Below, in pieces: positions 1 through 12,036 of a stretch of 64,000 bases of DNA. Positions within the stretch are counted from its first letter, which is position 1, and each line of letters begins with the position of its first letter. This DNA is from Dastarcus helophoroides (Eukaryota > Arthropoda > Insecta > Coleoptera > Bothrideridae): positions 39,408,283 to 39,472,282 of the forward strand of contig CM053331.1 in assembly GCA_028583605.1 (NCBI GenBank), written 5' to 3'. A program made the position numbers and the translations under genes. The notes beneath the pieces are model-generated. The model was given only the letters and a program-made list of their open reading frames with translations. It had not been told where the DNA came from and searched no databases.

Positions 1-781
1 GCGGGAGAAAATTTACTATTACGTACGAGGCCATTGCGTACTTTTAAGTTGTTTTTTTTTTAAGTTGCAAGTGGACGAGTCCACTTGAACGGTTCTTGTG
101 GTTTTTTTCACTGGAATTCAAATTAGTGCGTTAATTAAAAACATAATAAACAATTTAACTAGAATTGTCTCGCAATTATCACACTCGATATTCATTAAAC
201 ACCCGAAATGCCAATTATTCCATTAATTACGCCTTATCTCGTGTTTTTACGTTAATTTTGATAAAAAGAGAAAAATCTTAATGATCCAATTATTGGCGTA
301 ATTGTGAACCGAATTCATTATTATTCTAGATTGAATTCGTTTAATTAAAAAAAAGTGAAGCTTGGGCAATAAAATGAAAAGTTATCATAAGTATAGTTAA
401 CCTTACTGTATCCAAAAAGCCTCAGTTCGATTTTGAATAGTTTTGCCAACATGTGGACAGCGACGTGTTATTTTCCCATTAGGGAAGCCTTTGGGTATGT
501 CTTAGGAATTAACTTTTTTGTGTTCTGATTCAATCTGAAATCTAATTAGGCGAAAACCATCCCTTTTGATGTGTTCAAATTGTTTATTCTTTAGTAAAAT
601 TGGTTGCGTGTTGTTTGTGTCGAAGAAATACTAGTTTGACTTCTAACGCACCTGAATTTTCGAAATTTTCGCTATGGTTTTACTTAAGGATTAAAAAAAA
701 ATTTATAACTTATTGTTCATGTTGTATTTTTTGAAAAATATATTGTTCAGAAAAATCAAAAATAAGCCCTCTTTGTTACAG
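1..781. other. AT-rich intronic or upstream DNA, no gene seen
   Basis: No supported coding region. The last bases form a plausible 3' splice site (TTGTTACAG, ending at 781), so this is most likely intron of the plus-strand gene whose exon follows. Confidence 0.5.
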
Positions 782-1097
782 CGAGGAGAACAACTCGTCT
801 ATTTCATCTTTGTTCGAAAATATCAAGGTAGGCGCTTTCGCCGATCCCAGCAAATTGCCCCCGCGACCTCCTCAACCCGAACTACCCGGACTGACCATCA
901 AGCTATTAGAAATGACGAAGAAGGCGAAGGAGAGGGAGCTAGCGGAGCAGGCCGAAAGAAAAACCAGAGAGCAAGCGGCGTTGGCCCAAAAGGAGGCCGC
1001 TAAAGCAGCGGCTAAAGTGGAGACGCCGACGGACCCCGCCAAAGCCGCTAGACTGTCCAAGAAGCAGGCTTTAGACGAGATCATTATGGCTGACTTT
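782..1097 (+). CDS. internal exon of an unrecognised Ala/Lys/Glu-rich coiled-coil protein
   Basis: The exon is bounded by TTGTTACAG and GTAAGT (1098). One base belongs to a split codon, followed by 105 full codons in the frame of 783, ending in phase 0. The product starts Ser/Asn-rich, then has a Pro-rich segment (SKLPPRPPQPELPG, about exon residues 22-35). It then becomes a charged Ala/Glu/Lys stretch with coiled-coil character (KAKERELAEQAERKTREQ onward) and ends LDEIIMADF. Its GC content is much higher than the flanks, as expected of an exon here. The phase-0 end fits both terminal exons downstream (6986 and 18614). I do not recognise the family; a cytoskeletal or other structural role would be only a guess. 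An ORF starting at 713 in another frame is a shadow. Confidence 0.65.
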
Positions 1098-1214
1098 GTA
1101 AGTGTTCTTTTGATATTGTGCCACATGACGTTTTTTCCCCGGGAATCCGTATCTTTGTGACATTGTGACGCTGTTAACATCTTTAGCTTGTGGTCAACTG
1201 TCATTACGTATTGG

Positions 1215-2015
1215 TCGCTTTTGGTTGCTGTTTACTTGTCACCTGCAATTCGGTCTATGGCGACTGGTCGCTGGCGACTCTGTTCATGGCGACTGGTGTC
1301 TGGCAATTCTGTTTATGGCGACTGGTCTCTGGCGATTCTTTTTATGGCGACTGGTCGCTGGCGACTGTTTATGACGACTGGTCTTTGGCGATTCGGTTTA
1401 TGTCGACTATTCGCTGGCGATGCTGTTTTTGACGACTGGTCGCTGGCGGTTCTGTTTACGGCGACTAGTCGCCAAATACTGAGCGACAGCAATCAGTCGC
1501 CACGTGGTTTGAGGGTGGCGATCAGTCGCTATGTGGATAAGTTTATCGAATCGCCAAAGATCGTAACATTTCTCAAATATCGTATTGTACGTGGCGATTG
1601 GTCGCCGTCGTCAGAGTTACCAATTATTAAGCGACAGCGATCAGTCGTTGCATCGATTGAAAGTGGCGATCAGTCGCCATGCCGATTAGTCGCCGTTAGC
1701 CAAATCACTGAAGATCTTTGATTCTTCGTAATGAAGTTAACATTTGTCAAGTAACGTATTTAACGTGGCGACTGGTCTCCGTCGTCAAAGTTGCCAATAA
1801 GTGAGCGACAGCGATCAGTTGCCAAGTTGTTTGAAGGTGGCGATCAGTCGCCATGTGGATTAGTTGCCGTTTACCAAATCATCGACCATTTTTAATGCTT
1901 CCCGATGAACCTAAGACATCCCAAATATTTAATGTGGCGACCAGTCTACAGAATTGTCAGTGACGGTGGCGACCAATCGCCATATGATCAAGTCGCCAAC
2001 GACACTCTCCCCAAT
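1215..2015. repeat. GGCGACTGG minisatellite and inverted GGCGATCAGTCGCC motifs
   Basis: About 1256-1500 is a 29-bp tandem repeat (core ATGGCGACTGGTCGCTGGCG), roughly eight diverged copies. About 1458-1900 becomes a ~165-bp repeat carrying GCGACAGCGATCAGTCG and GGCGATCAGTCGCC, which is close to self-complementary. It lies just inside the intron after the exon at 782-1097. ORFs here in several frames come from the repeat and are not believed. Confidence 0.75.
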
Positions 2016-2019
2016 TGTT

Positions 2020-5000
2020 TCACCTGCTTACAAATTCGTTGGCTCCATTCGTGTCAAATTTCAGATTTTCGGAATTCTAGTTACTATTTTTAGGTAAGGG
2101 GTGATACGCAAAAAAAGTAGTTTAGAAGTAGGTCATGTCGGTACTCGTTTTCTACTAAAACGAACATGCTGAATTCAAATCTGCAATCGAAAAAGCCCTA
2201 GGGTTGGCAGTCAAGAGTTACGACACTTCGAAAGCGAAAAACGTTAAATTTATAACTATTTTGCATTTTCTGGGGTGAATTTGAAACTTCTAGGTTGTTT
2301 CACGCAACTGCAAATTCGTTGGCTCTGTTCTTGTTGAATTTCTGACTTTCAGTGCAATACTACGCTCTATATTAGTGGTGAAGCGTGTTTTCGCCCTCTT
2401 TGGAGCTTATAATGCGTAAAGTAGCTACATATAGTCGCCAGATTTAAAACGCTTCAATTTGACCTAAGCAGATCTCGAATTTCTAGTTACTATTTTGTAG
2501 GGCGAAGGATGATGCGTGGAAAAAAGTAGTTTTGATGTAGATCGTGTCGGTACTCGTTTTCTACTAAATCGAACATGCTAAATCCAAATCTGCAATCGGA
2601 AAAGCTCTCGGATGAGCCGTTCACGAGTTACGATAAATTGGAATGTTGCAACTTTAAAACAGGACAAATCGTAGCTCAATTTACAGAATCCTCAATTTGT
2701 CTCTTCAATGTAATCAAAAAAGATATTTTGCAGTAGTTTCTGTTTCCATAACTTTTGAGTTAAGGGAAGCAATTTTGGAAAACTTTATTTGAAGTAGATC
2801 GTGTCGGTACTCGTTTTCTACTAAATCGAACATGCTAAATCCAAATCTGCAATCAGAAAAGCCCTCAGATGAGCCATTCACGAGTTACGGAAAATTGGAA
2901 CTCTAAAACACTACAAATCGTAGCTCAACTTACAGAGTTCTCAATTTGTCTCTTCAATGTAATCAAAAAAGATACTTTGCGCCATTTCCTGTTTCCATAA
3001 TGTTTGGGTTAAGGGGAGCAATTTTGGAAAACTGTATTTGAAGTAGGTCGTGTCGGTACCCGTTTTCTAGTAAATTGTGTATGCTGAATTCAAATCTGCA
3101 ATCGAAAACACCCTCAGGTGAGCCATCCAAAAGTTACGGAAAATTGGAATATTTTAACTCTTAAAATTGACAAATCGCAGCTCAGCTTGGCCAAATCCTT
3201 AATTTGTGTCTTCAGAGTAATCGAAAGAGATACTTCGCTCGATTTTCCCATTTTCGTCATTTTCGAGTGAAGCGGCATTTTTGGCAAACCGTTTTTGATG
3301 TAGGTCTTGTCGGTACTCGTTTTCTGCTAAATCGAACATGCTAAATCCAAATCTGCAATCGGAAAAGCCCTCGGATGAGCCTTTCACGAGTTACGAAAAA
3401 TTGGAATGTTGGAACTCTAAAACAAATAACTCAATTAACCGAGTTCTCAATTTGTCTTTTCAATGTAATCGAAAGAGATACTTCACGATATTTTCGGTTC
3501 AGCCGTTTTTGGGTAAGGGGGCAACTATGGAAAACCGTTTTTGGGTGAGGGGGTAACTTTGGAAACCCGTTTTTGAAGTAGTTCGTGTTAGTACTCCTTT
3601 TCAAGTAAATTAAACATGCTGAATTAAAATTTGCGATCGAAAAAGCTCTCAGGTGAGTCATCCAAAAGAAAATTGAAATATTGTAGCTCTAAAACCGTTA
3701 GCTCAATTTGTCAAATGCACTGTTCGTGTCTTCAATGTAATCAAAGGAGGTACTACGCGCGCGATTTTCTTGTTCCTGTCATTTTTGGCTAAGGGGCGAC
3801 ATTGGAAAACCGATTTTGAAGTAGATCGTGTTGGTACTCCTTTTCTACTAAATCGAATATGCTAAATCGAAATCTGCAATCGAAAAAGCCCTCGGTTGAG
3901 CCATTCACGAGTTACGAAAAGTTGGAATGTTGGAACCCAAAAACAAATTATAACTTAATTAACCGAGTTCTCAATTTGTGTCTTCAATGTAATCGAAAGA
4001 GATATTTCGCGTTATTTTCTGTTCCGTCGTTTTTGGGTGAGGAGACAACTTTGGAAAACCGTTTTTGAAATATGTCGTGGCGGTACTCTTTTTCAAGTAA
4101 ATGCAACACGCTGAGTTCAAATCTGCATTCGAAAAAGCTCTCAGGTGAGTCATCCAAAAGAAAATTGAAATATTGTAGCTCTAAAATCGCCAAATTGTAG
4201 CTCAATTTGTCAGATCTTCTGTTCGTGTCGTCAATATAATGGAAAGAGGTACTTCGCGCGTGATTTTCTTGTTTCTGTCATTTTTGGGTAAGGGGCGACA
4301 TTGGAAAACCGATTTTGATGCTAGTCGTGTCGGTACTCGTTTTCTACTAAATCAAAGATGCTAAATCCAAATCTGCAATCGAAAAAGCCCTCGGTTGAGC
4401 CATTCACGAGTTACGGAAAATTGGAATGTTGGAACCCTAAAACAAATTATAACTCAATTAACCGAGTTCTCAATTTGTCTCTTCAATGCAATCGAAAGAG
4501 ATACTTCGCGCTATTTTTTGTTCCGTCGTTTTTGGGCGAGGGGGCAACTTTGGAAAACCGTTTTTGAAGTAGGTCGTGTTGGTACTTATTTTCTAGTAAA
4601 TTGAACATGCTGAATTCAAATCTGCAATCGAAAAAGCCCTTAGGTAAGTCATCTAAAAGAAAATTGGAATATTGTAACTAAAATCTCTAAATCGTCGCTC
4701 AATTTGTCAAATCCTCTGTTCGTGTTTTCAGTGTCATCGAAAGAGGTACTTCGCGCGTGATTTTCTTGTTTCTGTCATTTTTGGGTAAGGGGCGACATTG
4801 GAAAACCGATTTTGATGCTAGTCGTGTCGGTACTCGTTTTCTACTAAATCGAAGATGCTAAATCCAAATCTGCAATCGAAAAAGCCCTAGGTTGAGCCAT
4901 TCACGAGTTACGAAAAGTTGGAATGTTGGAACCCTAAAACAAATTATAACTCAATTAACAGAGTTCTCAATTTGTCTGTTCAATGTAATCGAAAGAGATA

Positions 5001-5390
5001 CTTCGCGGTATTTTCTGTTCCGTCGTTTTTGGGTGAGGTTTTGGAAAACCGTTTTTGAAGTAGGTCGTGTTGGTACTCTTTTTCTAGTAAATTAAACACG
5101 CTGAATTCAAATTTGCGATCGAAAAAGTTGTCAGGTGAGTCATCTAAAAGAAAATTGGAATATTGTAACTAAAATCGCCAAATCGTAGTTCAATTTGTCA
5201 AATCTTCTGTTCGTGTATTCAATATAATCGACAGAGGCAGTTCGTGCGCGATAGCGTTGCTATCATTTTTGGGTAAGGGGGCAACTTTGGAAAACTATTT
5301 TTGAAGTAGGTCGTGTTGGTACTCCTTTTCTAGTAAATTAGATGCGCCGAATTCAAATCTGCTATTAAAAAAATTCTAAGACGAGCTGTT
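2020..5390. repeat. satellite family 1, ~247-bp unit with dimeric structure
   Basis: The block GGTACTCGTTTTCTACTAAA recurs about every 247 bp (near 2550, 2810, 3312, 3834, 4332, 4828, 5313). From about 3300 the monomers alternate between a TTCTACTAAAT type and a TTCTAGTAAATT type, giving a ~498-bp dimer. The first copies are the most diverged. The same family recurs at 9150-10875. Short ORFs repeated along it come from the unit itself. Confidence 0.85.
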
Positions 5391-6885
5391 TACGAGTTAC
5401 GAGCGTTCGAGTGCAGAAATCGTTGAAAAATTGGGAGGCCCACAGTTCCGATTTCAGATTTCTTGTTTGAAAAATATGTTGATGTTCCGATTTCAGATTT
5501 CTCGTTTGAAAAATATGTCGATTAAATTCAACTAATACTCGAACCACAAAATAAATTACTTATTTTGTACTCGAATCGCATGCTAATCATCTAATCAAGT
5601 ATTACATAAATATTCGCCATGTTTACAGCAAAAGTTGTTATTGTAATGTGGCGCCATATAATTATTTGGTCGTTTGATAAAGTAATATCGGAATTGTACT
5701 TCTAGTTCATTTTGCAAATCGCTTTTTAACTAACCTGTCCGAATGGGGGGATTGCAGTGATGTTTTATAACAATCGCGCTAAAAAACGCTTGGCGAATTG
5801 GAATTTATTTATAACTTGAGCGACGAGCGCTCGTACGTTTTTATGGTTTTGCAGGATACAAATTCAAGGTCTCGATGCGAAAAATATGTTTATCGTTAGG
5901 GAAAAACACCGACCTCCGACGATAGATAATTTCCTGATAGAGGTCCACCTAAAACTATAAATATGCGAATTTTAGAATTTGAAGTGAAAAACAAATTCAT
6001 TCGAATTCCAGCTAAAAATAGAATGATTGTTTTTGATATTGACACTCTGCTTTGATTTAGGTATTTGAAATATTCGCCTAAGTTAACTGTTTGTTTTAAA
6101 CTCGAGAAGAGGCAGAGATAAAACAGTTTTGTATTTATCGAATGTTGTAATATTTGTTTAGTTATCTTTAAAATAGTTTTTCTTGAAAAGAAAGTGAATT
6201 ATTTCAGAGAAATCGGCACTAAACTGCGAACAAATTGACCGATTTGACACTTGAAATTTCGAAGAATTTATTTTTTAGAAACATTACCGAAGTTTCTTCT
6301 CAAAATTTAAACTCTAAATTTTTAACCCTTACTGTATTTATGAGCTCGAAAATTTGAAAAAAGTAGAAATACTATCTGGTAAACCGAAAATTAAAAATGT
6401 CTCAATTTATTAAACAACTTTTTCGAAATCGTAACGAAAAACTTCACATTTTGGGATTAGGATTAAAATTTCGGGAATAAAGTACAATATTGTATTAACC
6501 AGTTCGAAGTTGCATTCTGGCGACAACAGTTCAATTTGAAATTTTTAGAAAAAGTCGAAATTTTAAAAAAAGAATCATAATTTATATAAAATTCGATATA
6601 AATTAAAAACCTGAAGGAAATAAAAAAAAATGATTGAAATTTTGAGACGAGAGCTCAGAATTGGTGAAAAAATTTTGAACCTTAATCAATATTATTAGAA
6701 ACAGTCTATGTTTTCAGTATAAATGTAAATCTTGTATAAAAAAAATTGGTTGTCTTGAAGACTGCCGATAGAAGTTGGTAGTCTTGAAGACTGCCGACAG
6801 CGACACGGCATGTTGATAACGAGTGATGTTGAGACGTGAAGGTCACGGGAAACCTCATACCCCCTAACCGAAATCGCGCGCCTAA
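5391..6885. other. unique AT-rich intron
   Basis: No coding exon seen. Two minor duplications occur: a ~37-bp direct repeat (GTTCCGATTTCAGATTTC) at about 5453-5520 and a ~34-bp direct repeat with the palindrome GTCTTGAAGAC at about 6750-6800. Confidence 0.5.
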
Positions 6886-6985
6886 AGCTTTCATTTCTAA
6901 AAGTAGGGCTTCATCATCCTATCGCACTAATCGTTTCCTTCCCTCCCCCTATTTTCCCGAAGGTACAGCCACTTGATTCTTTCAG

Positions 6986-7213
6986 AAACCGCCTTTCGCC
7001 ACGCCGACCGCCACCACCGAGCTGGTCGACTTTTACAGGATGATGAAGAGGGCACCCCGAGAGTTGCCCATGTTGCAAGGTACCTCCGGCGGTACCACCG
7101 CCGCTGAAGCTGTCGAGGAGTTTCAAGCGAATATCGAGAAGTACGAGCAGCAAATAAAGGAGATGGATGAGTTGATCGCTTCGTGGGATAAGCCTTCGGA
7201 GGATGACAATTGA
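6986..7213 (+). CDS. terminal exon, copy 1 (short form)
   Basis: The exon follows a polypyrimidine tract and TTCAG (ending 6985) and stops with TGA at 7211-7213: 75 codons in phase 0, matching the exon at 782-1097. The product starts KPPFATPTATTELVDFYRMM, continues KRAPRELPMLQGTSGGTT and ends in a charged amphipathic helix (EEFQANIEKYEQQIKEMDEL) plus an acidic tail (SEDDN). The exon at 18614-19387 is a duplicated and expanded version with the same layout. One gene with alternative last exons, or a duplication with one dead copy, would both fit. The family is not recognised. The splice signals and GC-rich codons argue that it is real. Confidence 0.65.
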   Translation, partial: KPPFATPTATTELVDFYRMMKRAPRELPMLQGTSGGTTAAEAVEEFQANIEKYEQQIKEMDELIASWDKPSEDDN

Positions 7214-7967
7214 TTTTTGGGGATAATTTTTTGGAAAACGTGCTATTAGGCGATTTTTCAAAAATGCGCGTCTTGTTTCGTTTTAGAAACGTCAAATTCT
7301 TGTTGTATATTACAATTAATTGCGAAGTTTTCTCGAAATTTTGGGTTTTTAATTTAGGAATGTTTGGGCTGTTTGGGTACCAAACCCGTTAATTTTGGGC
7401 TTGGGTGGTGGGTGTGTATTCGAAAGTAGAGAAGTTTTGCCAAAGACTGATTAAATAATGACTGTTTAAATGTATATAGGAGGGAATTAAACAAAAAAAC
7501 TGAATCGTTTCGTAAAATTTATTTATCAAGTTATTAAATAAGAATAATATATATTTAAATAATTTCTTTAAACATTTTTAAGCTGTTAAAACTTTGTACC
7601 TAATTAATTAAATATCTGCTTTGATTTTCTATCACCGCAGAGTTAGGCAACTTTTTGTGTTGAATTTCGTAGGAAAATTTGAGTCTCGGGAAATTTTAAT
7701 TGGCGACATTTACCAGATTTTGTTGATCAAAGTCATTGTGAGCAAACCTTTTGTAATTTTTGTATAATTTTGACATGTAACGTTTTAAATTGTGTTTTTT
7801 TCTTATGTTCATCGATGTTTTAAATATTCTCAAGCTTGGTTTTAAAATTTAATCGATGTTAAAATTTCCTTTCGCTCAAAATGTTATTTGTAGCTTTTTA
7901 AGACACTTTGAATATTCCAGCAGCAAGAATATCATGTTTGACGCTGGAATCATCTGTTACATTTAAA
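7214..7967. other. 3' untranslated and downstream sequence of copy 1
   Basis: Clearly homologous to 19388-20150. The likely poly(A) region at about 7450 reads AATAAT here, where copy 2 has AATAAA. No other gene seen. Confidence 0.5.
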
Positions 7968-8515
7968 ATCTATCAAATGTCGATTTGATCTATCAAATGG
8001 TGATTTGATCTATCAAATGGCGATTTGATCTATCAAATGGCGAGTTGATTTATCAAATAACGAGTTGATCTGTCAAGTGGCGATTTGATCTATCAAATTT
8101 GATCGTGAAATGGCGGTTTGATCTGCCAAAATCACTTAAATGGCGATTTGATTTGTCAAGTGGCGATTTGATCTATCAAATGGCGATTTGATCTATCAAA
8201 TGGCGAGTTGATTTATCAAATAACGAGTTGATTTGTCAAGTGGCGATTTGATCTATCAAATTTGATCGTCGAATGGCGATTTGATCCGTCGAGATCTCAC
8301 AAGTGCTGATTTGATCAGTCAAACTGTCGAGTTGATCTATCAAACTGTCGATTTGATCAGTCAAACTGTCGATTTGATCGGTCAAACTGTCGATTTGATC
8401 GGTCAAACTGTCGATTTGATCGGTCAAACTGTCAGTTTGATCAATCAAACTTTCGATTTGATCTGTCAAACTGTGGATTTGATCGGTCAAACTGTGGATT
8501 TGATCTGTCAAAATT
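7968..8515. repeat. 20/21-bp minisatellite (GATCTATCAAATGGCGATTT)
   Basis: At 7968-8280 the unit is 20 bp with the near-palindrome CAAATGGCGATTTG. At about 8310-8500 it shifts to a 21-bp unit (CGATTTGATCGGTCAAACTG). The 21-bp part leaves the minus strand open as a heptad TDQIDSL repeat; I do not believe it is a gene. The paralogous array at 20150-20645 lacks the 21-bp block. Confidence 0.9.
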
Positions 8516-9149
8516 TCATTTCATGTGTTAAAATGTTTTTGATCTGTTTTGAAATATTTTATCCTCTACGTTTAGTATGTTTGTATTACTTTATTCTTAA
8601 ATTGTGTTAGGACTCGGCTTCTTTTGTGAAGCCTTCAAATGTGTTTTTTTTTTGATAGTTTTAATCTTTCTAATGAAAATAAAATATAATTGCTTATTTT
8701 GAGTTTTATTTTTGAAACTGTGGCGTATGTAGAGTTACAGTTGACTGGAACTTTCCACAAAGTGTCAATTTTTCTGCATACTCTTCAGTTAAAATTGGAA
8801 TATCCTTGTTTTGTTCCTAAATTTTCAACTTTAAAATGGAAATTTTGCTGGTTTTTTTAAAAATTTTGTCGGTTTTTTTTTAAATTTTGTTATTGATTGT
8901 GAAATTTTAGTTAGTTTAGTAAATTTGTGTTTGGAAGTTATTTTTTTCTTTCCAAAACACCTCCCTCTTGTATCAAAATGTCCACTCATTTTAATTAAAA
9001 ATTTCAATTCTTTCTTAACATGTGAACTTTGATGTCAAAATTTAGATTTTAATTTCAAAATTCTGAGTTAAAACTTAAAAAATTCTAAATTTGGAATCTG
9101 TCAAAAGTTCTAATAAATGTTGATCTGGCAATTTCAAATTTATCTAAAC

Positions 9150-10875
9150 ATTTGGGTAAGGGGGCAACTTTGGAAAACCGTTTTTGGGTGAGGGGGCAAT
9201 TTTGGAAAACCGTTTTTGAAGTAGATCGTGTTGGTACTCCTTTTCTAGTAAATTAAACACGCTGAATTCAAATTTGCGATCGAAAAAGCTCTCAGGTGAG
9301 TCATCCAAAAGAAAATTGAAATATTGTAGGTCTAAAATCGCTAAATCGTAGCTCAATTTGTCAAATCCACTGTTCGTGTCTTCAATGTAATCGAAAGAGG
9401 TACTTCTCGCGTGACTTTCTTGTTTCTGTCATTTTTGGGTAAGCGGCGACATTGGAAAACCGATTTTCAAGTAGATCGTGTTGGTACTCCTTTTCTACTA
9501 AATTGAATATGCTAAATCCAAATCTGCAATCGAAAAAGCTCTCGGTTGAGCCATTCACGAGTTACGGAAAATTAGAATGTTGGAACCCTAAAACAAATTA
9601 TAATTCAATTAACTAAGTTCTCAATTTGTCTCTTCAATGTAATCGAAAGAGATATTCGCGCTATTTTCTGTTTCGTCGTTTTTGGGTGAGGGGACAACTT
9701 TGGAAAACCGTTTTTGAAGTAGGTCGTGTTGGTACTCATTTTCTAGTAAATTGAACATGCTGAATTCAAATCTGCAATCGAAAAAGCCCTCAGGTGAGTC
9801 ATCCAAAAGAAAATTGAAATATTGTAGGTCTAAAATCGCTAAATCGTAGCTCAATTTGTCAAATCCACTGTTCGTGTCTTCAATGTAATCGAAAGAGGTA
9901 CTTCTCGCGTGATTTTCTTGTTTCTGTCATTTTTGGGTAAGCGGCGACATTGGAAAACCGATTTTGAAGTGGATCGTGTTGGTACTCCTTTTCTACTAAA
10001 TTGAATATGCTAAATCCAAATCTGCAATCGAAAAAGCTCTCGGTTGAGCCATTCACGAGTTACGGAAAATTAGAATGTTGGAACCCTAAAACAAATTATA
10101 ATTCAATTAACCAAGTTCTCAATTTGTCTCTTCAATGTAATCGAAAGAGATATTTCGCGCTATTTTCTGTTTCGTCGTTTTTGGGTGAGGGGACAACTTT
10201 GGAAAACCGTTTTTGAAGTAGGTCGTGTTGGTACTCATTTTCTAGTAAATTGAACATGCTGAATTCAAATCTGCAATCGAAAAAGCCCTCAGGTGAGTCA
10301 TCCAAAAGAAAATTGAAATATTGTAGGTCTAAAATCGCTAAATCGTAGCTCAATTTGTCAAATCCACTGTTCGTGTCTTCAATGTAATCGAAAGAGGTAC
10401 TTCTCGCGTGATTTTCTTGTTTCTGTCATTTTTGGGTAAGCGGCGACATTGGAAAACCGATTTTGAAGTAGATCGTGTTGGTACTCCTTTTCTACTAAAT
10501 TGAATATGCTAAATCCAAATCTGCAATCGAAAAAGCTCTCGGTTGAGCCATTCACGAGTTACGGAAAATTAGAATGTTGGAACCCTAAAACAAATTATAA
10601 TTCAATTAACTAAGTTCTCAATTTGTCTCTTCAATGTAATCGAAAGAGATATTTCGCGCTATTTTCTGTTTCGTCGTTTTTGGGTGAGGGGACAACTTTG
10701 GAAAACCGTTTTTGAAGTAGGTCGTGTTGGTACTCATTTTCTAGTAAATTGAACATGCTGAATTCAAATCTGCAATCGAAAAAGCCCTCAGGTGAGTCAT
10801 CTAAAAGAAAATTGAAATATTGTAGGACTAAAATCGCTAAATCGTAGCTCAATTTGTCAAATCCTCTGTTCGTGT
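9150..10875. repeat. satellite family 1, second, homogeneous array
   Basis: About seven copies of the ~247-bp unit, in near-identical dimers of ~498 bp (TTCTACTAAATT type near 9483, 9980 and 10481; TTCTAGTAAATT type near 9731, 10230 and 10729). The copies resemble each other far more than those at 2020-5390, so this array was amplified recently. After it, a 36-bp piece of the left flank (8907-8943) recurs at 10877-10914. Confidence 0.9.
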
Positions 10876-11232
10876 ATTTTAGTTAGTTTAGTAAATTTAT
10901 GTTTGGAAGTTATTATATATAGTTAGAAAAGTTGCTGTTTTTCGAAATTCGCTACTTCCCTCAAAATTCGACTTTTGAAATTGGTCTTTCGCGCTCGAAA
11001 TTTCTATTCCGTCTTTTCATTAAAATTTCTAGCTTATTCTCAAAATTGGACGTTTTACCAAATTTGAGTTTATGTTTTTGGCAGAATTCCGATCCGCAGT
11101 ATTTTTTAATTTATAACTTAACTTATTTTTCGTGTTTAAAGTCAAAGCGTTTTTGCCTCTTCTTTTTTTTTTTGTAAGTTAAACATTCCGAGTTGCGCTT
11201 TCAAATTATGTTCTTCTAAGTAGTCTTGCAAG

Positions 11233-11505
11233 ATGTCGACGAAAGAAGCAGACGTGTCTGCATGCGCTTATTGTTCTCAAAAAATTGGTGATTTCAAAAA
11301 TGCCATTAAGTGCGTCGTATGTGGAAAAGTTTATCATCCAGAATGCGAGGAGGTAGATTTGAAGGATTTTTGTTTTTTAGAAAAAAGGTGGAAATGTGCC
11401 GCCTGTGTTTGTACGAATATAGATTTTCCAGATGATGATGAAGAAGAAGATAAGGAAAATAGGGACATAAACGTAAGTACCAATGCAAGTGAAGAAATGA
11501 ATTAG
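11233..11505 (+). CDS. PHD-finger ORF, probable retrotransposon ORF1 remnant
   Basis: A 90-codon ORF from an ATG at 11233. The Cys/His spacing is that of a C4HC3 PHD finger: CAYC, 12 residues, CVVC, 4 residues, HPEC, then a W-x-CAAC pair (about residues 11-58). PHD fingers read histone tails in chromatin proteins and also occur in ORF1 of several non-LTR retrotransposons. An acidic tail follows (DDDEEEDKENRD). After the stop, another frame continues open to a stop at 11640-11642 with a basic, coil-like product (NRMKKRIKSIENYQREQ), which suggests a frameshifted ORF1. A GTAAGT at 11473 could instead be a splice donor. No reverse transcriptase is nearby. PHD finger: fairly sure; retroelement origin: inferred. 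Confidence 0.55.
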   Translation: MSTKEADVSACAYCSQKIGDFKNAIKCVVCGKVYHPECEEVDLKDFCFLEKRWKCAACVCTNIDFPDDDEEEDKENRDINVSTNASEEMN

Positions 11506-11700
11506 TGGCGGAAATGCTAACGAATCGAATGAAAAAACGAATTAAATCAATCGAAAATTATCAAAGAGAACAAATAACCAAACGAAGCGGTATCTTATCT
11601 GAAACAGTCAAAAAACGATGTAAACGCAAAAGTGATAAGTAAAACCTGTGTGCAAATAATAATACTTGAAAACTTGACAAAAGAATTGATTTTTTAAAGT

Positions 11701-12036
11701 TTTTTCTAAAAAATCTTTCATGACAATTTCGCTCTTTTCTCGAAATATATCGTAGACGTACAGATACGTTAAAAACGAATTTAATTTCAAATTGTCAACG
11801 CGTACTTACACTTTTTTCTAAAAAAATCTTTCATGACAATTTGGCTCTTTTCTCGAAATATATCGTAGACGTACAGATTTGTTAAAAACGAATTTAATTT
11901 CAAATTGTCAACGCGTACTTACACTTTTTTTCTAAAAAATCTTTCATGACATGGCTCTTTTCTCGAAATATATTGAAGGCGAACAGATATGTTAAAAACG
12001 AATTTAATTTCAAATTGTCGACGCGTATGTACACTT
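11701..12036. repeat. three tandem copies of a ~113-bp unit
   Basis: Units start near 11701, 11812 and 11927. Each carries AAATCTTTCATGACA, CTCTTTTCTCGAAATATAT and AAATTGTCAACGCGTA. They are non-coding and follow the PHD-finger ORF. Confidence 0.85.

Larger units (their letters stand above)
6890..9148. repeat. segmental duplication, copy 1
   Basis: This block is homologous to 18518-21372. It covers the end of the intron, the terminal exon, the 3' untranslated and downstream sequence, the GATCTATCAAATGGCGATTT minisatellite and an AT-rich tail. Homology stops at about 9148 (after TCTAAACATTT), where satellite family 1 begins, while copy 2 continues into different sequence. Confidence 0.85.

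Noticed and set aside
1165..1721. Overlapping plus-strand ORFs of 69-177 codons
   Set aside because: They read the 29-bp GGCGACTGG repeat in three frames with Trp/Arg/Leu-rich cycles; no codon signal beyond the repeat.
3199..4567. Many 60-76-codon ORFs on both strands in satellite family 1
   Set aside because: The same ORF recurs with the ~247/498-bp unit and is opened or closed by random changes.
8236..8511. Minus-strand 91-codon heptad ORF
   Set aside because: Produced by the 21-bp minisatellite; absent from the duplicate copy; no splice or start context.
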